Assembly (NCBI GenBank): GCA_965217825.1
Contig: OZ244571.1
Coordinates: 3,782,001-3,846,000, forward strand
Length of the DNA: 64,000 bases
From: VXNE01 sp965217825
GTDB taxonomy: Bacteria > Pseudomonadota > Gammaproteobacteria > Pseudomonadales > Azotimanducaceae
Direction: 5' to 3'
The notes below the pieces were generated by a model, which did not search any database, was not told the DNA's origin, and worked only from the letters and a program-made list of their open reading frames with translations. Both the position numbers and the translations under genes were made by a program. Every line of letters begins with the position of its first letter. The stretch's first letter is position 1. Of this stretch, positions 16,649-25,353 are shown one piece after another.

Positions 16649-17797
16649 CTATTGCGTGCCGGCGGTGCTGTAAGGATCGGCGGCGTCCCGCAAACCGTCG
16701 CCGAGCAGATTGAACGCCATCACCGTCAACACCACGAACAGTCCCGGCAGCATCTGCCAGGGCGTTATCTCAATCACCAGCGGGTTCTGCGCCTGGTACA
16801 TCAGCACACCCCAGCTCACCACCGGCGGCCTGAGGCCGATGCCAAGAAAGGACAACGCCGTCTCGCCCAGGATCATCCCGGGCACCGCAAGGGTCGCACT
16901 AGCGATGATGTGGCTCGAGAAACTCGGCAGCATGTGCTTGCGGATCACGCGCGAAGTATTCGCGCCCATCAATCGCGCCGCCATCACGAAGTCCTCCTCC
17001 CTGAGCGCCAGGAATCGGCCGCGCACCTGCCGAGCGAGGGAGGTCCAGCCGAACAGGGAGAGGATGATCGTAATGCCGAAGTAAATGAGAAGCGGCGACC
17101 AGTGCACAGGCAGCGTCGCGGAGAGCGCCATCCACAGGGGGAGGGAAGGCAGGCACTGCAACACTTCGATCACCTTGTTCACGGCGCGATCCACGAGACC
17201 GCCCAGGTAGCCAGCGAGACCTCCGAGCAGGATGCCCAAGACGATGGTCAGCACCACCCCCACGATGCCGATGGAAAGGGAAACCCGGCCGCCGAAGAAC
17301 ACGCGAGAGAACATGTCCCGACCCAGGGGGTCGGTGCCGAAGAGGTGGATGTAGCCGCCCTCGTCCACGGTGAACAGGTGGCGGTCCATCTCGAACAGGT
17401 TCCACATCTTGTAGGGTTCGCCGCGGGCAAAGAAGCGGATGGGAAACTTATCGCTGGTGTCTTCCGTGTATATCCGGATCCATGTGTCCGGGTCGACCTC
17501 CATGTGGTAGGCATACACGAACGGGCGCAACTGAAACTGGCCCTCGGCGTCGAAGAAGTGGACGCGCATGGGCGGGGCGTTGATGGCCTCATCGTTGCGG
17601 GTCACGGTCCCATACGGGGAGATGAACTCGCAAAGGGCGGCGAGGGTATACAGCACCAGCAGGAATGCTCCGCTGACCAGGGCCAGGCGATGGCGCCGAA
17701 ACCGCAACCATATCAACTGCCGAGGCGATATGGCGGTGATCTCTTCGGCTCGGCCCGTCGCGACCAAGACCGCTGGATGGGGCGCAAGGTCACTCAA
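16649..17797 (-). CDS. Oligopeptide/dipeptide-type ABC transporter permease (OppC/DppC-like)
   Basis: 382 residues, longer than the usual 280-300. After a cytoplasmic N-terminus and the first helix (LALVSGAFLLVLYTLAAL) there is an insert of about 80 residues (INAPPMRVHFFDAEGQFQLR..., MEVDPDTWIRIYTED..., FEMDRHLFTVDEGGYIHLFG) in the periplasmic loop, as in YejE-type permeases. Then GTDPLGRDMFSRVFFGGRVSL, the remaining helices and the ATPase-contact EAA loop (EEDFVMAARLMGANTSRVIRKHMLP) follow. It overlaps the end of the OppB-like gene by eight bases, so the two are translated together. No ATPase gene is next to it. Confidence 0.93.
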   Translation of the reverse strand: MSDLAPHPAVLVATGRAEEITAISPRQLIWLRFRRHRLALVSGAFLLVLYTLAALCEFISPYGTVTRNDEAINAPPMRVHFFDAEGQFQLRPFVYAYHMEVDPDTWIRIYTEDTSDKFPIRFFARGEPYKMWNLFEMDRHLFTVDEGGYIHLFGTDPLGRDMFSRVFFGGRVSLSIGIVGVVLTIVLGILLGGLAGYLGGLVDRAVNKVIEVLQCLPSLPLWMALSATLPVHWSPLLIYFGITIILSLFGWTSLARQVRGRFLALREEDFVMAARLMGANTSRVIRKHMLPSFSSHIIASATLAVPGMILGETALSFLGIGLRPPVVSWGVLMYQAQNPLVIEITPWQMLPGLFVVLTVMAFNLLGDGLRDAADPYSTAGTQ

Positions 17798-18773
17798 AAC
17801 GAATCCTCGGGTCCACCCACGCCAGCAACAGGTCGGAGAGCAGGATGCCCACCACCGTCAGGACTGCCAGCCACATCAGGAGGCTTCCGGCCAGGAACAT
17901 GTCCTGGTTGAGGAGCGCCTGGAGCAGCAACGGGCCAATGGTCGGCAGCCCCATCACCAGGGATACCAGCGCCTCGCCGGAAACCAGGGCCGGCAGCATC
18001 AGCCCGATGTTGCTGATGAAGGGGTTGATGGCTATGCGCACCGGATATTTCAGCACCAGCTTCAACGGCCTCACGCCCTTCGCCCGGGCGGTCACCACGT
18101 AAGGCTTGTTCAGTTCGTCGAGCAGGTTCGCGCGCAGGATGCGCATGGTAAACGCCGCGGAGCCCATTCCGACGATCACCATGGGCAACCAGAGGTGCGC
18201 CAACATGTCTACCACGCGGCCCCAACCCCAGGGGGCGTCCTCGTACTCGGGCGAGAACAGCCCGCCGGTGCTCACCCCGAACCACTCGAAACCGAGGTGC
18301 ATGAAGATCAGCGCCATCAGGAACGGCGGCGTGGCCAGACCCACCAGCGCGATGCTCGTCATCACGTAGTCGCCGATGGAATACTGGCGGACCGCGGAAT
18401 AGATGCCGATGGGCAGGGCCACGATCCAGGTGAAGAACAGCGCCGAAACGGTAATCGACAGCGTATAGCCCAACCGTTCCCATACCAGTTCGTTCACGGG
18501 CCGCTCGAACACGTAGGAATACCCCATGTTGCCCCTAAGGAAGTTGCCCGCCCAGTAGACGTATTGCAGCACCATGGGCTTGTCCAGGTTGTACTGCGCC
18601 CGCAGGTTCTGGACGTATTCCTCCGTCGGGGCGATGCCCTGGGCCGCCAGACGATCCAGCGTCGACGAAACGACGTCGCCTTCCGGCAACTGAATGACCG
18701 TGAATATGATGACCGAGATAATGGCTAGCGTGGGAATCAGGCCCATCAGTCGGGATACGATGTAAGACCGCAC
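17790..18773 (-). CDS. Oligopeptide/dipeptide-type ABC transporter permease (OppB/DppB-like)
   Basis: 327 residues from a GTG at 18773 that shares its G with the TAG stop of SBP1 (TAGTG). The N-terminus MRSYIVSRLMGLIPTLAIISVIIFTVIQLPEGD is the typical first helix. Further helices, the EAA loop (TMRILRANLLDELNKPYVVTARAKGVRP) and ALVSGEALVSLVMGLPTIGPLLLQALLNQDMFLAGSLLM identify an OppB-type permease. With the OppC-like partner it forms the membrane channel for the substrate delivered by the seven substrate-binding proteins encoded upstream. The first 45 bases resemble the start of SBP2, which suggests a past recombination. Confidence 0.94.
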   Translation of the reverse strand: MRSYIVSRLMGLIPTLAIISVIIFTVIQLPEGDVVSSTLDRLAAQGIAPTEEYVQNLRAQYNLDKPMVLQYVYWAGNFLRGNMGYSYVFERPVNELVWERLGYTLSITVSALFFTWIVALPIGIYSAVRQYSIGDYVMTSIALVGLATPPFLMALIFMHLGFEWFGVSTGGLFSPEYEDAPWGWGRVVDMLAHLWLPMVIVGMGSAAFTMRILRANLLDELNKPYVVTARAKGVRPLKLVLKYPVRIAINPFISNIGLMLPALVSGEALVSLVMGLPTIGPLLLQALLNQDMFLAGSLLMWLAVLTVVGILLSDLLLAWVDPRIRFE

Positions 18774-20989
18774 TACTCTTGCCCCTCCCGCCCGTGCCCG
18801 TCTTGCCCGTCCCGCCCGTCCGATTCGTCGATGTACCAGGTCGCCGGATGGTAGGGCGTCGTCCAGCGGTTGTCCGCGCCCCAGATGCCGTTCGGCACCA
18901 CGTTCTTGAGCCGACTGGAGACCGCTATCGGATGCGGCGCGTTACCCACCGTGCCGATGGCCCAGAGGTTGTCCGCGGCGGCCTGCAGGAGCGTCTTGGC
19001 GGCCTTCGCGCGGTGCGCCTCGTCGGTGGCGCTGAGCAGTTCACCGCCCCAGTACTGCAGGTTGCGGATGAACTCGGGCGGCTCTTCGCCGATTTCGCCG
19101 TCGGTCTGGTGGTAACGCCCCCAGTGGTTCCACATCGTCATGTCCCAGCCGGCCCGGTGCGGATAGAACCAGTCCGGCCAATGGGGAAACAGGATGTCCG
19201 TCACCTTGTCCGCGTGCCACGCCGTCATCTGCATCTTGTTGGCCTGGGCCCGTTCGGTCTGCAGGCGCCTCTCGATAGTCTTGAGGCGCAGGTCGATGCC
19301 AACTTCGCGCCAATAGTCGCGCACCAGTTCCAGGCTGATCCCCTTGGGCGTCTCGAAATCTATGAACTCGAGGGTGATGATCAGCGGCGCCCCGTCCGGG
19401 TATTCGCGCAGGCCGTCGCCGTCGACGTCCAGCAAGCCGAGTTCGTCCAGTAGCGCGCGGGAGTAGTCCGGATCGTAGCGAATATGAGTTTGGGAGAACC
19501 GTTTCTCGTACCAGCGGCTCGACGGGTGCACCGACACCTGGCTCGGCGTTCCACGGCCGAAGTAGATGACCTCGTTCATCTGATCGCGGTCGATCGCGTG
19601 GGAGAGCGCGCGGATGAAGCGCCGGTCGCCCTTGCCCCACACCAACTCCCGGTACTTGAGGTCGTCGTAGTTGTAGTTCGGCTGTATGGCCACGTCGGCG
19701 ACGTGCAGCCGGCGCCAGATGTACACCTTGTTGACGCCCTTCCTCTCCCCAAGCTTGAGCAAGGGTATGTTCGGGGTATCGAGCGTGTGGCCGGTGAAGT
19801 CGAGCTGGCCGGTGGCGGCCTGGAACGTGATCATCTGCGAGTTCTCCAGCACGACGATCACGTCCACCGCGTCGATGTACGGCAACTGGTTGCCCGCAGG
19901 ATCTATCTTGAAGTAGTAGGGGTTGCGTTCCAGGCGCAGCTTGGTGGCCGTGCGCTCCACCGCCCTGAAAGAGCGCAGCGTAGGCACTTTCGGGGCGTCC
20001 TCGTTGCCCCATCCGCGCAACTGGTTGAACATGGCCATCCAGGTGACGTGACCCTTCTCCTTCACCAGGGCGTCGAGTTCGTCCCTGTCCCGGTACGCCG
20101 GGTGATAGTCCTTCAGGAAATGCATGGGATCGACGAAGTGACTGCCGAAGAACGCGAAGTAGTTGGCGAACATCGGGTTCGGCCTCGGAAAGACGTACTG
20201 GAACGTGAGGTCGTCGATCGTTACGAACTTCGCACCGCGCACGGCCACGTTCGTCAATGGCTGCATTTCCGGATCGAGCCAGTCGTGGTTGAACCTGAAC
20301 ATGAAGTCGTCGGAGGTCAGCGGTGCGCCATCGGACCACTTTATTCCGGGCCGCAGACGGATGGTCGTGACGCGGCCGTCTTCGCTCACGCTCCAGGACT
20401 CCGCCAAGTTCGGCAGGACGTTGCGCAGGTCCGCGGAAATCGTCAGCGCGTGCTCCCAGGCGAAGAACTGCCACCCGTCCCAAAGCGTGATGCGGGCCCT
20501 GCCGCCGTACTTGCCGATGCGCTCGTAGGGATGGCTGACGACGGGGTCGTCGGGCAGGCGGTCCGCCACCGGGGGAAGTTCGCGGCCGTCGAGCAGCGGA
20601 CTCTGGGAGAACTGCGTGATGCCGAGTTCGCTCGCGGTCTTGGGCGGGGCGAACCACTCCGGCGGCATGTTGCTTGCGAGGGGTTCCCCCTCGCGCTGCT
20701 CTCTTCTGCGAGGGACACCCTCGCGCTGCTTTTCCTTGCGAGGAACACCCTCGCGCTCCCGGGCTGAAGGCTCTTCTCTTGCGAGGGGTGCCCCCTCGCG
20801 CTCCCCGGCTGAGGGCTCTTTTCTTGCGAGGGGTGCCCCCTCGCGCTCCCCGGCTGAGGGCTCTTTTCTTGCGAGGGGTGCCCCCTCGCGCTCCCCGGCT
20901 GAGGGCTCTGGCTCCATGTCGTCTTCCGCGAGGCAGACCGTTGCGCCTATCGCAAAGCAGACCCACACACCGGCAAACCTCGAGTTCAT
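18773..20989 (-). CDS. ABC substrate-binding protein, family 5 (SBP1)
   Basis: 738 residues from the ATG at 20989 (MNSRFAGVWVCFAIGATVCLA), with an export signal to about residue 21. Six R1 units fill about residues 27-106, four of them full or near-full and two shortened (EGVPRKEKQR, EGVPRRREQR). The mature domain begins at MPPEWFAPPKTASELGITQFSQSP and runs through the SBP_bac_5 fold (LAESWSVSEDGRVTTIRLRPGIKWSDGAPLTSDDFMF; RALSHAIDRDQMNEVIYFGRGTPSQ). It binds a peptide-like or other substrate in the periplasm and delivers it to the OppBC-type pair that follows. Its stop overlaps the oppB start. A leader with TTGTTGACGCC-like sequence lies about 45 bp upstream, shared with SBP3 and SBP4. Confidence 0.93.
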   Translation of the reverse strand: MNSRFAGVWVCFAIGATVCLAEDDMEPEPSAGEREGAPLARKEPSAGEREGAPLARKEPSAGEREGAPLAREEPSAREREGVPRKEKQREGVPRRREQREGEPLASNMPPEWFAPPKTASELGITQFSQSPLLDGRELPPVADRLPDDPVVSHPYERIGKYGGRARITLWDGWQFFAWEHALTISADLRNVLPNLAESWSVSEDGRVTTIRLRPGIKWSDGAPLTSDDFMFRFNHDWLDPEMQPLTNVAVRGAKFVTIDDLTFQYVFPRPNPMFANYFAFFGSHFVDPMHFLKDYHPAYRDRDELDALVKEKGHVTWMAMFNQLRGWGNEDAPKVPTLRSFRAVERTATKLRLERNPYYFKIDPAGNQLPYIDAVDVIVVLENSQMITFQAATGQLDFTGHTLDTPNIPLLKLGERKGVNKVYIWRRLHVADVAIQPNYNYDDLKYRELVWGKGDRRFIRALSHAIDRDQMNEVIYFGRGTPSQVSVHPSSRWYEKRFSQTHIRYDPDYSRALLDELGLLDVDGDGLREYPDGAPLIITLEFIDFETPKGISLELVRDYWREVGIDLRLKTIERRLQTERAQANKMQMTAWHADKVTDILFPHWPDWFYPHRAGWDMTMWNHWGRYHQTDGEIGEEPPEFIRNLQYWGGELLSATDEAHRAKAAKTLLQAAADNLWAIGTVGNAPHPIAVSSRLKNVVPNGIWGADNRWTTPYHPATWYIDESDGRDGQDGHGREGQE
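20671..20910 (-). repeat. R1 palindromic repeat array in SBP1 (six units)
   Basis: Units of 45 bp, or shortened to about 30 bp, each centred on a perfect hairpin GCGAGGGG-loop-CCCCTCGC. Loops seen are TGC, TTC and ACA; in the short units the stem shrinks on both sides together (GCGAGGG-ACA-CCCTCGC). All units keep the reading frame. The last two units are identical. Confidence 0.95.
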
Positions 20990-21086
20990 CAGGCCATCAT
21001 GGCGACTGCACGATGGCGGCGTCAACATGGGCGTTCTGCCCCCGCGAGTCAAAGTGACGATGTTGCGCGGCATCCCATGGGCATTG

Positions 21087-23168
21087 TTACTGCTCCTCGT
21101 CCGTTTCGTCTATGTACCAGGTCGCCGGATGGTAGGCCATCGTCCAGCGGTTGTCCGCGCCCCAGATGCCGCTCGGCGCCACGTTCCTGAGCCGCCTCGA
21201 AACCGCGACGGGTTGCGGCGCGTTTCCCACCGTGCCTATGGCCCAGAGATTGTCCGCATGGGCACGAAGCAGCGTCTTGGCGGATTTCGTGCGGTGCGCC
21301 TCGTCGGTGGCCGTGAGCAACTGACCGCCCCAGTACTGCAGGTTGCGGATGAGTTCGGGCGGCTCTTCCCCGAGTTCCCCATCGCTCTGGTGGTACCGGC
21401 CCCAGTGGTTCCACATGATCATGTCCCAACCAATCCGGTGCGGATAGAACCAGTCCGGCCAGTGGGGAAACAGGATGTCCGTCACCTTGTCCGCGTGCCA
21501 CGCCGTCATCTGCATCTTGTTGGCCATGGCCCGCTCGGTCTGCAGGCGACTCTCGATGGACTTCAGGCGTATGTCGATCCCCACTTCGCGCCAGTAGTCC
21601 CGCACCAGTTCCAGCGCGATCCCCTTGGGGGTCTCGAAGTCCAGGAACTCGAGCGTGATGATCAGCGACGATCCGTCCGGGTATTCCCGCAGGCCGTCGC
21701 CGTCGACGTCGAACAGGCCGAGTTCGTCCAGCAACGCGCGGGAATAGTCCGGGTCGTAGCGGATATGGGCCTCGGCGAACCGCTTCTCGTACCACCGGCT
21801 CGACGGGTGCGCGGTCACCTGGCTCGGCGTGCCCCGGCCGAAATAGATGACCTCGTTCATCTGGTCGCGGTCGATCGCGTGGGAGAGAGCGCGGATGAAG
21901 CGCCGCTCGCCTTTTCCCCAAACCAGTTCCCGGTACTTGGGGTCGTCGTAGTTGTAGTTTGGCTGTATGGCCACGTCGGCAACGTGCAGGCGGCGCCAGA
22001 TGTGCACCTTGTTGAGGCCCTTCGCCTCGCCGAGCTTGAGCAGCGGGATGTTCTGCGTCTCAAGCGCCAATGCGGCGAAGTCGAGCTGTCCGGTCGTCGC
22101 CTGGAAGGTAATCATCTGGGAGTTCTCGAGCAGGATGATCGCGTCGACGGCGTCGATGTACGGCAACTGGTTGCCCGCAGGATCTATCTTGAAGTAGTAG
22201 GGGTTGCGCTCGAGGCGCATCTTGGTGGGCGTGCGCTGCACCACCTTGTGAGCGCGCAGGGTGGGAACCAGCGGGGCGTCCTCGTCACCCCATCCGCGCA
22301 ACTGGCGGTACATGGCCAACCAGGTGACGAATCCCTTTTCCTTCACCAGCGCTTCCAGTTCCTCCCGGTCGCGGTAGGCCGGGTGGTAGTCCTTGAAGAA
22401 GTGCATGGGCTCGACGAAGTGGCTGCCGAAGAAGGCGAAGTAGTTGGGAAACATCGGGTTCGGCTTCGGGAACACGTACTGGAAGGTCAGATCGTCGATG
22501 GTGACGAACGTAGCACCCCGCACGGCCACGTTCGTCAACGGCTGCATTTCCGGGTCCAGCCAGTCGTGGTTGAACCGGAACATGAAATCGTCGGAGGTCA
22601 GGGGATGGCCGTCGGACCACTTTATCCCTGGACGCAGGCGGATCGTCGTGACGCGGCCGTCCTCGCTTACGCTCCAGGACTCCGCCAGGTTGGGCAGGAT
22701 ATTGCGCAGGTCCGCAGAAATCGTGAGCGCGTGCTCCCAGTTGAAGAAGTGCCAGATATCCCAGAGGGTGATCCGGGCCTTGCCGCCGTACTTGCCGATG
22801 CGCTCGTAGGGATGGCTGACGACGGGGTCGTCCGGCAGGCGGTCTTCCACCGGAGGCAGGTCCTGGCCGTCCAGGACCGGGCTCTGGGAGAACTGCGTGA
22901 TGCCCAGTTCGCTCGCGGTCTTCGGCGGGTTGAACCACTCCGGCGGCAGATTTGTTGCGGGGGATGCCCCCTCGCGCCGCTTTTCTCTGCGAGGGACACC
23001 CTCGCGCTCCCCGGCTGAGGGCTCTTTTCTTGCGAGGGGTGCCCCCTCGCGCTCCCCGGCTGATGGCTCTGCCGAGTCCTCTTCGGCAACGCAGAGAGTC
23101 GCACCAAACGCGGCGCACGCCCACACGGAGATCAGGACCATCCGCCGGGATACGCCGTAAGGTTCCAC
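21087..23168 (-). CDS. ABC substrate-binding protein, family 5 (SBP2)
   Basis: 693 residues from a GTG at 23168 that shares its G with the TAG of SBP3. The first 14 residues (MEPYGVSRRMVLIS) resemble the start of the OppB-like permease (MRSYIVSRLMGLIP), after which the signal peptide continues as in its paralogues (VWACAAFGATLCVA). Three R1 units follow (two near-complete, one short), then LPPEWFNPPKTASELG and the full SBP_bac_5 fold with ALSHAIDRDQMNEVIYFGRG and HADKVTDILFPHWPDWFYPHR. Alternative start: the ATG of MVLISVW at residue 10. It is probably a duplicated binding protein that works with the same permeases. Specificity may differ through small changes in the ligand pocket. Confidence 0.92.
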   Translation of the reverse strand: MEPYGVSRRMVLISVWACAAFGATLCVAEEDSAEPSAGEREGAPLARKEPSAGEREGVPRREKRREGASPATNLPPEWFNPPKTASELGITQFSQSPVLDGQDLPPVEDRLPDDPVVSHPYERIGKYGGKARITLWDIWHFFNWEHALTISADLRNILPNLAESWSVSEDGRVTTIRLRPGIKWSDGHPLTSDDFMFRFNHDWLDPEMQPLTNVAVRGATFVTIDDLTFQYVFPKPNPMFPNYFAFFGSHFVEPMHFFKDYHPAYRDREELEALVKEKGFVTWLAMYRQLRGWGDEDAPLVPTLRAHKVVQRTPTKMRLERNPYYFKIDPAGNQLPYIDAVDAIILLENSQMITFQATTGQLDFAALALETQNIPLLKLGEAKGLNKVHIWRRLHVADVAIQPNYNYDDPKYRELVWGKGERRFIRALSHAIDRDQMNEVIYFGRGTPSQVTAHPSSRWYEKRFAEAHIRYDPDYSRALLDELGLFDVDGDGLREYPDGSSLIITLEFLDFETPKGIALELVRDYWREVGIDIRLKSIESRLQTERAMANKMQMTAWHADKVTDILFPHWPDWFYPHRIGWDMIMWNHWGRYHQSDGELGEEPPELIRNLQYWGGQLLTATDEAHRTKSAKTLLRAHADNLWAIGTVGNAPQPVAVSRRLRNVAPSGIWGADNRWTMAYHPATWYIDETDEEQ
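22954..23070 (-). repeat. R1 palindromic repeat array in SBP2 (three units)
   Basis: Three in-frame units. One has a weakened stem (TTGCGGGGGATGCCCCCTCG), one is the short GCGAGGGACACCCTCGC form, and one is full length. Confidence 0.93.
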
Positions 23169-25261
23169 TACTCTTGCCCGTCCTGCTCGTCAGTTTCGTC
23201 GATGTACCAGGTCGCCGGGTGGTAGGGCGTCGTCCAGCGGTTGTCCGCGCCCCATATGCCGTTCGGCACCACGTTCTTAAGCCGTCTTGAAACCGCCACC
23301 GGATGCGGCGCGTTGCCTACCGTGCCGATGGCCCAGAGGTTGTCCGCATGGGCCTTGATGAGCGCCTTCGCGGCTTTCGTGCGATGCGCCTCGTCGGTGG
23401 CCGTGAGCAACTCGCCGCCCCAGTACTGCAGGTTGCGGATGAGCTCCGGTGGCTCTTCCCCGAGCTCTCCGTCGCTCTGGTGGTACCGGCCCCAGTGGTT
23501 CCACATGATCATGTCCCAGCCCGCCCGGTGCGGATAGAACCAGTCCGGCCAGTGGGGAAACAGGATGTCCGTCACCTTGTCCGCGTGCCACGCCGTCATC
23601 TGCATCTTGTTGGACATGGCCCGTTCCGCCTGCAGGCGCCTCTCGATGGTCTTGAGGCGCAGGTCGATGCCAACTTCGCGCCAGTAGTCCCGCACCAGCT
23701 CCAGGCTGATTCCCTTGGGCGTCTCGAAGTCGATGAACTCGAGCGTGATGATCAGTTTCGATCCGTCCGGGTATTCGCGCAGACCGTCGCCGTCGACGTC
23801 GAACAGGCCCAGTTCGTCCAGCAGCTCACGCGAGTAGTCCGGGTCGTAGCGAATATGCGCCTCGGCGAAACGCTTCTCGTACCAGCGGCTCGACCAGTGC
23901 GCGGTCACCTGGCTCGGCGTGCCCCGGCCGAAATAGATGACCTCGTTCATCTGGTCCCGGTCGATGGCGTGGGAGAGCGCGCGGATGAAGCGCCGCTCGC
24001 CCTTGCCCCACACCAGTTCCCGGTACTTGGGATCGTCGTAGTTGTAGTTCGGCTGTATGGCGACGTCGACGACGTGCAGGCGGCGCCAGATGTGCACCTT
24101 GTTGGCGCCCTTCCTCTCTCCGAGCTTGAGCAGCGGTATGTTCTGGGTCTCGAGCGTGAACGAGGTGAAGTCGAGCTGTCCGGTGGCGGCCTGGAACGTG
24201 ATCATCTGCGAGTTCTCCAGCACGATGATCACGTCCACCGCGTCGACGTACGGCAACTGGTTGCCCTCGGGGTCGACCTTGAAGTAGTAGGGGTTTCGCT
24301 CCATCCGGATCTTGGTGGGCGTGCGCTCCACCACCTTGAAGGAGCGCAGGGTGGGCACCTTCGCGGCGTCCGCGTTGCCCCAACTGCGCAACTGGTTGAA
24401 CAGGGCCATCCAGGTGACGTGGCCCTTCTCCTTCACCAGCGCGTTGAGTTCGTCCCTGTCCCTGTACGCCGGGTGGTAGTCCTTGAAGAAGTGCATGGGA
24501 TCGACCCAGCGGCTGGCGTAGAAGGCATAGTAGTTGACAAACGTCGGGTTCGGCCTCGGAAACACGATCTGAAAGGTCAGGTCGTCGATGACGACGAACT
24601 TGGCCCCGCGCACGGCCACGTTCGTCAGCGGCTGCATCTCCGGATCCAGCCAGTCGTGGTTGAACGAGAACATGAAGTCCCTGGAAGTCAGAGGCACGCC
24701 GTCGGACCACTTGATGCCCGGCCGCAGGCGGATCGTCGTGACGCGGCCGTCTTCGCTCACGCTCCAGGACTCCGCGATGTTCGGCAGGACGTTGCGCAGG
24801 TCCGCGGAAATCGTCAGCGCGTGCTCATGGGGCAGGAAACGCCGGTGGTCGAAGAGCGTGACCCGCGCCTTGCCGCCGTACTTGCCGATGCGCTCGTAGG
24901 GATGGCTGACGACGGGGTCGTCCGGCAGCCGATCTTCCAGCGGAGGCAGGTCCTGGCCGTCCAGGATCGGGCTCTGGGAGAACTGCGTGATGCCAAGTTC
25001 GCTCGCGGTCCGGGGCGGGACGAACCACTGCGGCGGCATATTTCTTGCGAAGGGTTCCCCGGCTGACGGCTCTTTACTTGCGAGGGGTGCCCGCTCGCGC
25101 TGCTCTCTTTTGCGAGGGACACCCTCGCGCTCCCGGGCTGACGGCTCCTCTCTTGCGAAGGGTGCCTCTTCTCGCTCGCCGGACGCGATGTCCTCTTCGG
25201 CCATGCAGATCGTTGCGCCGATCCCGGCGCAAACCGACACAAGAGCCAAGCTCACCTTCAT
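23168..25261 (-). CDS. ABC substrate-binding protein, family 5 (SBP3)
   Basis: 697 residues from the ATG at 25261 (MKVSLALVSVCAGIGATICMA). About four R1-derived segments (SGEREEAPFARE, EPSAREREGVPRKREQ, RERAPLASK, EPSAGEPFARN) lie before MPPQWFVPPRTASELG. They are more worn than in SBP1: one hairpin is interrupted and one unit has lost its palindrome. The mature part contains FLPHEHALTISADL, PTFVNYYAFYASRWVDPMHFF and the conserved ALSHAIDRDQMNEVIYFGRG block. The stop overlaps the GTG of SBP2. The leader upstream (TTGTTGACGCC...GCCATCATGGC) is shared with SBP1 and SBP4. Confidence 0.93.
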   Translation of the reverse strand: MKVSLALVSVCAGIGATICMAEEDIASGEREEAPFAREEPSAREREGVPRKREQRERAPLASKEPSAGEPFARNMPPQWFVPPRTASELGITQFSQSPILDGQDLPPLEDRLPDDPVVSHPYERIGKYGGKARVTLFDHRRFLPHEHALTISADLRNVLPNIAESWSVSEDGRVTTIRLRPGIKWSDGVPLTSRDFMFSFNHDWLDPEMQPLTNVAVRGAKFVVIDDLTFQIVFPRPNPTFVNYYAFYASRWVDPMHFFKDYHPAYRDRDELNALVKEKGHVTWMALFNQLRSWGNADAAKVPTLRSFKVVERTPTKIRMERNPYYFKVDPEGNQLPYVDAVDVIIVLENSQMITFQAATGQLDFTSFTLETQNIPLLKLGERKGANKVHIWRRLHVVDVAIQPNYNYDDPKYRELVWGKGERRFIRALSHAIDRDQMNEVIYFGRGTPSQVTAHWSSRWYEKRFAEAHIRYDPDYSRELLDELGLFDVDGDGLREYPDGSKLIITLEFIDFETPKGISLELVRDYWREVGIDLRLKTIERRLQAERAMSNKMQMTAWHADKVTDILFPHWPDWFYPHRAGWDMIMWNHWGRYHQSDGELGEEPPELIRNLQYWGGELLTATDEAHRTKAAKALIKAHADNLWAIGTVGNAPHPVAVSRRLKNVVPNGIWGADNRWTTPYHPATWYIDETDEQDGQE
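25044..25190 (-). repeat. R1 repeat array in SBP3 (about four worn units)
   Basis: In-frame R1 derivatives. One unit keeps the CTTGCGAGGGGTGCCCGCTC arm with a base change in the stem; others have lost one arm. The wear suggests older copies than those in SBP1. Confidence 0.85.
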
Positions 25262-25353
25262 CGGGCCATGATGGCGACTGCCCCGCAGCGGCGTCAACAA
25301 GGGCGTCTACCGTGGCGGTCCAAAGAGGACCCGCGGGAGAGACACGGACTGCG

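Noticed and set aside
20671..20910. CRISPR-like or simple VNTR reading of the R1 array
   Set aside because: Units contact each other directly with no spacers, they are coding and in frame, and the same unit occurs at many separate sites, so a dispersed palindromic element fits better than a local VNTR alone.
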